DNA of 5,910 bases. Origin: Bradyrhizobiaceae bacterium (GTDB lineage: Bacteria > Pseudomonadota > Alphaproteobacteria > Rhizobiales > Hyphomicrobiaceae). The stretch is taken from NCBI GenBank assembly GCA_947475855.1, contig CANJPN010000411.1, positions 1-5,910 on the forward strand, read 5' to 3'. The translations under genes were made by a program, and so were the position numbers. Below the pieces are notes generated by a model. That model worked only from the letters and a program-made list of their open reading frames with translations. It had not been told where the DNA came from and ran no database searches. This document shows positions 1 through 5,217 of this stretch, in pieces. How positions within the stretch are numbered: the stretch's first letter is position 1; each line of letters starts with the position of its first letter.

Positions 1-304
1 AGCATCACAGGTTATACCCATCTCGTGCATAAGAACAGAATGCGAGTCGCGGGCGATGCAGATCATCCAGCGGGAATACAGCTCGCAAGATCGATGCAAG
101 CCATTGATTACTATGTGATTTATGGCAATACATCAATCCGACGGTAACACACCGTCAGCCAAGCGAGAATAGCCGTTGCTGATGCAATAAGGAATAGCAG
201 TTTCGACTAACAGCGACGAAAAGACATAGTTTGGCCCCATCACCAAAAAATACTCTTTGTAAGCATTGCCTGACGACCTCAATTATTGGCATCGGAAAAC
301 AAAG
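1..304. other. Low-GC segment without a recognised gene
   Basis: By hand count about 138 of the first 300 bases are G or C (46%), against roughly 60% in a sampled line of pnp. No confident gene is seen. Two short open frames exist. On the plus strand a frame is open from base 1 to a TAA at 145-147 (48 codons, entering from outside the window; internal ATG at 40). On the minus strand a 42-codon frame runs from an ATG at 133 to a TGA at 5-7. They overlap, neither has a convincing ribosome binding site, and I recognise neither peptide. A 6-bp stem with a 5-base loop (140-156) straddles the plus-strand stop, without a T run. The plus frame could be the tail of a gene convergent with msrA, but a 48-codon open frame can occur by chance. 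Confidence 0.4.
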
Positions 305-336
305 TCGGCCAGAATGATACCAATCATCCCGGCCGA
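294..336 (-). terminator. Probable intrinsic terminator of msrA
   Basis: Read on the minus strand, a two-tier hairpin starts 45 bases past the msrA stop. Six outer base pairs (TCGGCC with GGCCGA, 331-336 and 305-310) and five inner pairs (ATGAT with ATCAT, 323-327 and 314-318) are separated by a 3x3 internal loop and capped by a 4-base loop. The T-rich run CTTTGTTTTCC (304-294) follows directly. The internal loop makes the stem weaker than a textbook terminator, but position and T tract fit. Confidence 0.55.
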
Positions 337-381
337 ACCAAGAACAGACGTTGCGGCGCGCCGGATGACGCTCCATCGAAA

Positions 382-1035
382 TCAGGCCGTTACCCCCGTC
401 CCGATCTGGCAGGCCACGCCGGTGCCAGCGAGCCCGCAATAACCCCGCGGATTCTTCGCGAGGTACTGCTGATGATAGTCCTCTGCGAAGTAGAACTCCG
501 GCGCATCGAGGATTTCGGTCGTGATCGGCCCGTATCCCTTTGCCAAAACAGCCTTGCCGTAGCTCGCCTTCGAGGCTTCAGCCGCCGCGCGCTGGCTATC
601 GGACGTAACGTAAATCCCCGACCGATACTGAGTGCCCACGTCGTTGCCCTGGCGCATCCCCTGTGTCGGGTCGTGACTCTCCCAAAAAGTCTTCAAGAGC
701 TTCTCGTAGCTGATCACCTTCGGATCGTAGACGACCAGGACGACCTCGTTGTGACCCGTCATGCCGGAGCATACCTCGTCATAGGTCGGATGGGGCGTCA
801 TGCCCGCAGCGTAACCGACAGCCGTGACCCAGATACCATCGCCCAGTTCCCAGAACTTGCGTTCCACACCCCAGAAACAACCCATTCCGAATACGGCCCT
901 TTCCAGCCCATCCGGATATGGCCCCTTGAGATCGCGCTTGTTGAGATAGTGCGCCTTCGCCGTCGGAATCGGCGACTCACGCCCCTTCAGCGCGGCTTCC
1001 TTGCTCGGCAAGGCCAGTGATTTCTTGAAAAACAT
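382..1035 (-). CDS. msrA: Peptide-methionine (S)-S-oxide reductase MsrA
   Basis: MsrA reduces the S epimer of methionine sulfoxide, free or in proteins, back to methionine, with thioredoxin as usual reductant; it repairs oxidative damage in the cytoplasm. The protein has 217 residues, close to E. coli MsrA. The signature GCFWG places the catalytic cysteine at residue 53. Tyr and Glu/Asp-bearing core segments such as GYAAGMTPHPTYDEVCSG, GHNEVV and the GTQYRSGIY strand follow in family order. The C-terminal part has Cys200 in NPRGYCGL and Cys209, matching the two recycling cysteines of the three-cysteine class. No signal peptide is seen. The ATG at 1035 is chosen because GGAGAGA (1046-1040) lies 4 bases upstream and because homologues begin near this point; an in-frame start at 1086 lacks such support. 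It lies downstream of the pnp terminator and is probably its own transcription unit. Confidence 0.95.
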   Translation of the reverse strand: MFFKKSLALPSKEAALKGRESPIPTAKAHYLNKRDLKGPYPDGLERAVFGMGCFWGVERKFWELGDGIWVTAVGYAAGMTPHPTYDEVCSGMTGHNEVVLVVYDPKVISYEKLLKTFWESHDPTQGMRQGNDVGTQYRSGIYVTSDSQRAAAEASKASYGKAVLAKGYGPITTEILDAPEFYFAEDYHQQYLAKNPRGYCGLAGTGVACQIGTGVTA

Positions 1036-1039
1036 GGCT

Positions 1040-1046
1040 TCTCTCC
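1040..1046 (-). promoter_or_regulatory. Ribosome binding site of msrA
   Basis: GGAGAGA on the minus strand, 4 bases before the ATG at 1035. It is a good match to the Shine-Dalgarno consensus and decides in favour of this start over the upstream in-frame candidate at 1086. Confidence 0.75.
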
Positions 1047-1113
1047 AGATATCGCACCGCACGCAAGGCACGGCCCGCCATCCCAAACGACGACGCAGGC
1101 CCTCGATGTCCCG

Positions 1114-1142
1114 GATATGGAACCGATGCCCTGCAATGTCAT
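1114..1142 (-). promoter_or_regulatory. Candidate sigma-70 promoter of msrA
   Basis: On the minus strand ATGACA (1142-1137, five of six bases as in TTGACA) is followed after 17 bases by CATATC (1119-1114, three of six as in TATAAT). It lies past the pnp terminator and would give a leader of roughly 70 bases before the msrA start. The -10 box is poor, so this is only a candidate. Confidence 0.3.
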
Positions 1143-1203
1143 CATGAGATCAGCCGAATGTGAAGCCTCGTGATGGCGCCGTATCGGCAATTCAAGGCCA
1201 TCG

Positions 1204-1234
1204 AAAAAGGGCCCGCGCGATCAGCGCAGGCCCT
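1204..1234 (-). terminator. Strong intrinsic terminator of pnp
   Basis: On the minus strand an 11-bp stem with one G-U wobble (AGGGCCTGCGC, 1234-1224, with GCGCGGGCCCT, 1218-1208) and a 5-base loop is followed by TTTT (1207-1204), making five consecutive T with the last stem base. It begins 29 bases after the pnp stop codon. GC-rich stem plus U tract is the textbook form, so it should end the rpsO-pnp transcript and separate it from msrA. Confidence 0.9.
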
Positions 1235-1263
1235 CCTCCATCCGAAGCACTAGAAAATTCGGA

Positions 1264-3477
1264 TCACCGCTCGCGACGACGCGGACGGTCACCACCACCA
1301 CCTTCGCGACGCGGCGGACGGTCGCGGCGCATGCCGCCGTCATCCTCCGGCTCGCCTTCGGCGCGCGGGATCTCCTTGCCGGTAGCCTGGTCGACGATCT
1401 TCATCGACAGACGAACCTTGCCGCGATCATCGAAACCGAGCAGCTTGACCCAGACTTCCTGACCTTCCTTCACCACCTCGTTGGGGTGGTTGGGACGCAT
1501 CGTCGAGGAAAGCTGCGACACGTGGACCAGACCATCCTTCGCACCGAAGAAGTTCACGAAGGCGCCGAACTCCATCAGCTTGACGACCTTACCCTTGTAG
1601 ATCAGACCGACCTCGGGCTCCGACGTGATGGCGCGAATGCGAGCGAGCGCCTTCTCGATCGACTCCTTGTTGGCCGATGCGACCTGCACCGTACCGTCGT
1701 CCTCGATGTCGATCTTGGCGCCGGATTCAGCCACGATCTCGCGGATCACCGACCCGCCCGAACCGATTACTTCCCGGATCTTGTCGACCGGGATCTTGAT
1801 CGTCTCGATGCGCGGCGCGTATTCGCCGACCGTCTCGCGAGCCCCGGTGAGCGCCTTGTTCATCTCGCCGAGAATGTGAATGCGGCCCTCGTGCGCCTGG
1901 TTGAGCGCGACCCGCATGATCTCCTCGGTGATCCCGGTGATCTTGATGTCCATCTGCAGCGACGTAACGCCAGCAGACGTACCGGCCACCTTGAAATCCA
2001 TATCGCCGAGATGATCCTCGTCGCCGAGGATGTCGGACAGCACCGCGAAGTCGTTGCCTTCCTTGATCAGGCCCATGGCGATGCCCGCCACCGGCCGCTT
2101 CATGGGAACGCCGGCATCCATCATCGCGAGCGATGCACCGCACACGGAAGCCATCGACGAGGAGCCGTTGGACTCGGTGATTTCGGACACGACGCGGATC
2201 GAATACGGAAACTCTTCGGCGCTCGGCAGCAGCGGATGCACCGCGCGCCACGCGAGCTTGCCGTGACCGATTTCGCGACGGCCGGGCGAACCCATGCGGC
2301 CCGTTTCACCAACGGAGTAGGGAGGGAAGTTGTAGTGCAGCAGGAAGCGCTCCTTGCGGGTGCCTTCCAGCCCATCGATGTACTGCTCGTCGTCGCCCGT
2401 GCCGAGCGTCGCGACGACCAGCGCCTGCGTCTCGCCGCGGGTGAACAGCGCCGAACCGTGTGTGCGCGGCAGGATGCCGACTTCCGACAGGATCGGACGA
2501 ACCGTCTTCAGGTCGCGGCCGTCGATACGACGGCCGGTCTTGACGACCGTGCCCCGCATCACGTCCATTTCGAGCTGCTTGAACGCGCCGCCGAGCAATT
2601 GCTTGTCGGCAGCCGCAGTATCACCCTCGGGGATCTGGACCGACGACATCAGCTTGGACTTGGCCGCGCCGACCATGTCGTTACGCTTCTGCTTCTCGGG
2701 GATGGAAAACGCCGTCCGCAGGTCGTCCTCGATCAGCGCCTTGGCCTGAGCGTAGAACTTATCCTTCTCCGGCGGCTTGAAATCGAACGGCTCCTTGGCC
2801 GCTGCGTCCGCAAGCTTGCAAATGGCGTTGATCACCGGCTGGAAGTGCTTGTGGCCGAACATCACGGCCTCGAGCATCTGCATTTCCGGCAGCTCGTGCG
2901 CCTCGCTCTCCACCATCATCACGGCATCTTGCGTGCCGGCGACGACGAGATCGAGCTTGGTCTTGGCCATCTCGTCGCAAAGCGGATTGAGCACCATCTG
3001 CCCGTCGATCATGCCCACGCGGGCAGCGCCGATCGGACCCAGGAACGGCACGCCCGAGATCGTGAGCGCCGCCGAAGCCGCGATCATGCCGACCATATCG
3101 GGATCGTTCTCGTTGTCGAACGAGATCACGGTCACCACGACCTGAACCTCGTTACGGAATCCTTCGACGAACAGCGGACGGATCGGACGGTCGATCAGGC
3201 GGGAGACGAGCGTCTCCTTTTCGGTAGGCCGGCCTTCACGCTTGAAGTAGCCGCCCGGAAACTTGCCGGCCGCGTAGGTCTTCTCCTGGTAGTTCACGGT
3301 GAGCGGGAAGAAGTCCACGCCGGGCTTCGGATTTCGCGCGTAAACCACGGTGGCGAGCACACTGGTGTCGCCGTATTGAGCGAGAACCGAGCCATCAGCT
3401 TGGCGGGCCATATGCCCCGTCTCCAGCTTCAGCTTGCGGCCGCCCCATTCGATTTCAACTCGATGGATGTCGAACAT
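1264..3477 (-). CDS. pnp: Polyribonucleotide nucleotidyltransferase (PNPase)
   Basis: PNPase degrades RNA 3' to 5' by phosphorolysis, releasing nucleoside diphosphates, and can run in reverse; it acts as a trimeric ring, often with RNase E. The 737 residues show the full domain order: first RNase PH domain (about 1-145, with the RNA-contact loop GGYFKREGRP at 75-84), helical linker (about 240-310), second RNase PH domain (about 315-545), KH domain (about 560-615) and S1 domain (about 622-693). Catalytic residues match E. coli D486, D492 and K494 at D488, D494 and K496; the phosphate-site serines are at 439-441 and RREIGHG at 400-406. The start is the ATG at 3477, giving the usual MFDIHRVEIEW beginning. 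The reading frame continues 46 codons upstream with no family likeness. The Shine-Dalgarno is weak. The KH loop reads GSGGS, with Ser576 where Lys is common. The tail after residue 715 is rich in Arg and Gly. Confidence 0.98.
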   Translation of the reverse strand: MFDIHRVEIEWGGRKLKLETGHMARQADGSVLAQYGDTSVLATVVYARNPKPGVDFFPLTVNYQEKTYAAGKFPGGYFKREGRPTEKETLVSRLIDRPIRPLFVEGFRNEVQVVVTVISFDNENDPDMVGMIAASAALTISGVPFLGPIGAARVGMIDGQMVLNPLCDEMAKTKLDLVVAGTQDAVMMVESEAHELPEMQMLEAVMFGHKHFQPVINAICKLADAAAKEPFDFKPPEKDKFYAQAKALIEDDLRTAFSIPEKQKRNDMVGAAKSKLMSSVQIPEGDTAAADKQLLGGAFKQLEMDVMRGTVVKTGRRIDGRDLKTVRPILSEVGILPRTHGSALFTRGETQALVVATLGTGDDEQYIDGLEGTRKERFLLHYNFPPYSVGETGRMGSPGRREIGHGKLAWRAVHPLLPSAEEFPYSIRVVSEITESNGSSSMASVCGASLAMMDAGVPMKRPVAGIAMGLIKEGNDFAVLSDILGDEDHLGDMDFKVAGTSAGVTSLQMDIKITGITEEIMRVALNQAHEGRIHILGEMNKALTGARETVGEYAPRIETIKIPVDKIREVIGSGGSVIREIVAESGAKIDIEDDGTVQVASANKESIEKALARIRAITSEPEVGLIYKGKVVKLMEFGAFVNFFGAKDGLVHVSQLSSTMRPNHPNEVVKEGQEVWVKLLGFDDRGKVRLSMKIVDQATGKEIPRAEGEPEDDGGMRRDRPPRREGGGGDRPRRRER

Positions 3478-3507
3478 GTCTCGTCTTTCGTCTCGTGTTC
3501 GTCTTGT
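3478..3507 (-). repeat. Three ACRAGAC repeats just before the pnp start
   Basis: On the minus strand ACAAGAC (3507-3501), ACGAGAC (3496-3490) and ACGAGAC (3484-3478) recur at steps of 11 and 12 bases, the last one touching the ATG of pnp. The stretch is rich in A and G and looks single-stranded between the upstream hairpins and the start codon. It holds the only, weak, Shine-Dalgarno-like bases. It might be a ribosome or regulator landing site; this is inference. Confidence 0.5.
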
Positions 3508-3525
3508 GCTTGTCGCTTTTGTGCG

Positions 3526-3541
3526 CGTGCTCTCTAGCACG
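3526..3541 (-). other. pnp leader hairpin C
   Basis: Perfect 6-bp stem (CGTGCT with AGCACG) closed by the 4-base loop AGAG on the minus strand, 48 bases before the pnp start. It is followed by an A-rich run, not a U tract, so it is not a terminator. It is one of three hairpins in the spacer. Confidence 0.5.
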
Positions 3542-3585
3542 ATTTGGCACAGACTTGGCCAGTCATTGTTTCGGCGGAGAAATAA

Positions 3586-3609
3586 CTCAGGATCGCCTAG
3601 ACGCCTGAG
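3586..3609 (-). other. pnp leader hairpin B
   Basis: Perfect 6-bp inverted repeat (CTCAGG with CCTGAG) around a 12-base loop on the minus strand, midway in the rpsO-pnp spacer. There is no U tract. With its long loop it is weaker than hairpin A, and its role is unknown. Confidence 0.4.
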
Positions 3610-3656
3610 AAGCAAATCGTGTCATGCCGCCTGCGCGCGACATCGCACTGGAACTG

Positions 3657-3693
3657 CGAGCGGCGCGCCTGCGAAAAACAGCCGCGCCGCTCG
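3657..3693 (-). other. Strong hairpin A in the rpsO-pnp spacer
   Basis: Perfect 11-bp GC-rich stem (CGAGCGGCGCG with CGCGCCGCTCG, 3683-3693 and 3657-3667), continued after one mismatch by 3 more pairs and a 7-base loop. It starts 22 bases past the rpsO stop. No U tract follows on the minus strand, so read-through into pnp is expected. In E. coli the same interval carries the rpsO terminator and an RNase III-cleaved stem that controls pnp; by position this stem could protect the rpsO 3' end or be a processing site. Confidence 0.7.
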
Positions 3694-3715
3694 AAAATCT
3701 GTCTCGCAAAATCGA

Positions 3716-3985
3716 TCAGCGGCGGATGCCGTGCTTCTCGATGATCGCCTGATAGCGCTTCGGGTCCTTGCCCTTCACGTAGTCGAGCAGGCTGCGGCGC
3801 TGGCTGACCATCTTGAGCAGGCCGCGACGCGAATGGTTGTCTTTCTTGTGCAGCTTGAAATGATCCGTCAGACCATTGATCCGCTCGGTCAGGATGGCGA
3901 CCTGCACCTCCGGCGAGCCGGTATCGTTGGCCTTGGTGGCATTCTCTTTGATCAGTTGCGCTTTGCGCACGGGCTCCAGCGACAT
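3716..3985 (-). CDS. rpsO: 30S ribosomal protein S15
   Basis: S15 is a primary binder of 16S rRNA; it joins the central-domain three-way junction early in assembly of the small subunit platform. The 89 residues equal the family's usual length. Conserved features include the DTGSPEVQVA segment (21-30), His42, His46 and Asp49 in LHKKDNHSRRG, the basic SQRRSLLDY stretch (61-69) and the terminal IRR. The ATG at 3985 has AAGGAA six bases upstream. In E. coli rpsO is followed by pnp and S15 represses its own translation by binding its leader; the same gene order is seen here, while the autocontrol is not shown by the sequence. The common alphaproteobacterial neighbour truB is not directly upstream; a 409-bp spacer and an outer-membrane protein gene are there instead. 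Confidence 0.98.
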   Translation of the reverse strand: MSLEPVRKAQLIKENATKANDTGSPEVQVAILTERINGLTDHFKLHKKDNHSRRGLLKMVSQRRSLLDYVKGKDPKRYQAIIEKHGIRR

Positions 3986-3991
3986 CGATAT

Positions 3992-3997
3992 TCCTTT
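3992..3997 (-). promoter_or_regulatory. Ribosome binding site of rpsO
   Basis: AAGGAA on the minus strand, 6 bases before the ATG at 3985. It supports the chosen start of S15. Confidence 0.75.
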
Positions 3998-4111
3998 CTA
4001 TTTCAATTTGTTGGAGGCGTGTTGACCTCATTTCGGCCACGGCCGGGATGTCGTCCAGCCGGGTCGCATATTGGCTCCCGCATGCCCTTTCGGAAGCAGG
4101 AACCGGCGGCC

Positions 4112-4145
4112 CTTATACACCAACGGCCAGCCTTGGCCAGCGGTA
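4112..4145 (-). promoter_or_regulatory. Candidate promoter of rpsO
   Basis: On the minus strand TATAAG (4117-4112) is a good -10 box (five of six bases). A -35 box at 17 bases spacing would be CTGGCC, a poor match. Initiation here would give a leader of about 119 bases. The spacer carries the 7-base motif GGCCAGC twice on the plus strand (4125-4131 and 4135-4141), one helical turn apart, which might be an operator. No better promoter was found between the repeat element and rpsO. Confidence 0.3.
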
Positions 4146-4178
4146 CGTCCGAAAAGAGAACAGTGCCGGGCCGAGCCG

Positions 4179-4322
4179 AACCCGCGGTCTTCCCCAATTC
4201 GCGCCGTTACCCCGCCGAAGGGCGGGGCCCAGTCCACCGCGTTCAATGAGAACGATCTCGGATTGCGCCGAGACCTGGGTGCCGGCCTTCCCGGCATGAC
4301 GGGTGAATTGGGGATACCGGGT
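4179..4322. repeat. REP-like multi-hairpin palindromic element
   Basis: A 10-bp perfect inverted repeat (TCCCCAATTC at 4191-4200, GAATTGGGGA at 4305-4314) encloses three hairpins: CCCCGCC/GGCGGGG with a 4-base loop (4210-4227), TCTCGG/CCGAGA with a 6-base loop (4256-4273) and TGCCGG/CCGGCA with a 5-base loop (4280-4296). Beyond the outer stem ACCCG (4180-4184) can pair with CGGGT (4318-4322) across an internal loop. The whole folds as a cloverleaf. The third hairpin with its flanks (GTGCCGG...CCGGCATGACGGG) resembles dispersed intergenic repeats known from many alphaproteobacteria. No direct target-site repeat is visible. It lies between the PagL-like gene and rpsO and may also end transcription or stabilise the 3' end of the upstream mRNA, though no U tract is present. 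Confidence 0.7.
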
Positions 4323-4394
4323 ACGAACACTTGCGACGCGACCACTTGGGGCGCCCATTGCGTCTAAGCCGCAAACCAGCTTTTGAGGCAGCCT

Positions 4395-4976
4395 TCAGAA
4401 CTTGTAGCCGTACCTCAGCCCGATACGGTCCAGCCCCTCGTTGTACCGGGCGAGCCAGGCATTCGAGGTGTGCTCGAAGTAAAGTGAGATCGAGTTGTGC
4501 GCGTCGAGCCGGTAACCGATCTCGGCCGGAATATGGAACAAAACCCGGCTGCCCAGCGCCTTGTGCTGCCAACTATCGGGCAACAGATGCCCGTCGTGTA
4601 CCGCACCGCCGAGACCGACGCCCAGATAGAAGCCGCTCCCCAGCTCGGCCTGCCAGCGCAGCCCGGCGTAGCCGTGGCTCGTCGCACCGACGGTCGAGAT
4701 GGTGCCACCGACCACCGGCCGGATCGTCCCGAAGAATAGCCCCGGAAACGACGGCTTCAACAGCACCTCGACGTTGATGTCGGCGCTTTCCTGCTCGAGC
4801 TTGAAGCCCGACCACATATGGGAGGCGTCATGATAGAGCACACCGAGCTTCAACTCTTCGATCAGCCCTTGCGCGCTCGCCGGCAGTGCCGCAAACGCGC
4901 CGACGGCTGCCATTGCAACCGCGCACCCGAAATGGCGAAAACCCGGTGATCCCGAAAACAAATCGACGACCTTCAT
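4395..4976 (-). CDS. PagL-family lipid A deacylase / acyloxyacyl hydrolase
   Basis: Members of this outer-membrane beta-barrel family (PagL) remove the 3-O-linked acyl chain of lipid A, which changes outer-membrane properties and recognition by host immunity. The 193 residues begin with a signal peptide: hydrophobic core about 17-32 and a likely cut after ASA (33-35). The mature part has alternating strand-like segments and Gly-rich turns, and ends in GLRYGYKF with a C-terminal Phe, as outer-membrane barrels do. The active-site-like motif FEHTSNA gives His169 and Ser171, the His-x-Ser pair of PagL, with Glu180 as a candidate third residue. The ATG at 4976 gives a clean signal peptide but has no Shine-Dalgarno; a TTG at 5042 would add 22 residues without likeness to a signal peptide. 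Family assignment is by motif and architecture; actual substrate is inferred. Confidence 0.8.
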   Translation of the reverse strand: MKVVDLFSGSPGFRHFGCAVAMAAVGAFAALPASAQGLIEELKLGVLYHDASHMWSGFKLEQESADINVEVLLKPSFPGLFFGTIRPVVGGTISTVGATSHGYAGLRWQAELGSGFYLGVGLGGAVHDGHLLPDSWQHKALGSRVLFHIPAEIGYRLDAHNSISLYFEHTSNAWLARYNEGLDRIGLRYGYKF

Positions 4977-4979
4977 GTT

Positions 4980-5003
4980 GCAGAGGCAGCGACTTCGCTC
5001 TGC
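4980..5003 (-). other. Hairpin directly before the PagL-like start codon
   Basis: GCAGAG (5003-4998) pairs perfectly with CTCTGC (4985-4980) on the minus strand around a 12-base loop, ending 3 bases before the ATG at 4976. An alternative inner stem AGCG/CGCT is also possible. It occupies the place where a Shine-Dalgarno would be and could restrain translation, or could mean the true start is elsewhere. Confidence 0.4.
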
Positions 5004-5022
5004 GTTCAGATTCCGGCCATGC

Positions 5023-5051
5023 CAGATAGCACCTAACGGCAAACCCGTCAG
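5023..5051 (-). promoter_or_regulatory. Weak candidate promoter of the PagL-like gene
   Basis: On the minus strand CTGACG (5051-5046, four of six as in TTGACA) and TATCTG (5028-5023, three of six as in TATAAT) are 17 bases apart, with a predicted leader of about 40 bases. The motif GTCAGTCG (plus strand) occurs at 5047-5054 and again at 5102-5109. Match quality is low. Confidence 0.25.
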
Positions 5052-5141
5052 TCGCCTGCCAGCAACGGTCCACGTACCCGAACGAACCTCGTCAGGCCCC
5101 TGTCAGTCGACGTCGTCCGTTGGTCGGAAAGCACTGCGCGA

Positions 5142-5193
5142 CCCGACATCCACGGCAAATCGCTGATTGTCGGGACGCAGGGCCAGTGGCCCT
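5142..5193 (-). other. Two stem-loops downstream of the peptidase gene
   Basis: The first, 25 bases after the stop codon, is a perfect 6-bp stem AGGGCC/GGCCCT with a 3-base loop (5193-5179). The second is a perfect 7-bp stem CCCGACA/TGTCGGG with a 19-base loop (5174-5142). Neither is followed by a U tract on the minus strand. They may mark the 3' end of the pepF transcript (for example after Rho-dependent termination) rather than form an intrinsic terminator. Confidence 0.4.
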
Positions 5194-5217
5194 TGACCCA
5201 ACCTACGCCGCCAGCCC

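Noticed and set aside
140..156. 6-bp hairpin at the plus-frame stop as a terminator
   Set aside because: No T run follows on either strand, so it is described only as part of the left segment.
155..439. 94-codon minus-strand frame past the msrA end
   Set aside because: It overlaps the msrA 3' end and the terminator hairpin, has no ribosome binding site and an unremarkable peptide.
286..1020. 244-codon plus-strand frame antisense to msrA
   Set aside because: It lies opposite a complete MsrA with all key cysteines; composition is shadow-like and no domain is recognisable.
1486..3537. 683-codon open frame on the plus strand, antisense to pnp
   Set aside because: It mirrors the pnp reading frame; GC-rich codon bias leaves the opposite frame open. 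The peptide is full of His, Arg, Asp and Leu, shows no family likeness, and pnp accounts for the DNA fully.
3478..3615. 46-codon upstream extension of pnp
   Set aside because: PNPases begin at MFDIHRVEIEW-like sequence; the extension is Arg-rich, unlike any PNPase, and crosses leader hairpins.
3434..4249. 271-codon plus-strand frame antisense to rpsO and its flanks
   Set aside because: It runs through the S15 gene, the pnp leader and the repeat element, with shadow-type composition.
4346..4360. GGGCGCCC palindrome near 4350
   Set aside because: A short GC palindrome without loop or neighbouring signal is expected by chance in this composition.
4028..4367. Several short frames on both strands between rpsO and the PagL-like gene
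   Set aside because: They are translations of the palindromic repeat and GC-rich spacer, mutually overlapping, without ribosome binding sites.
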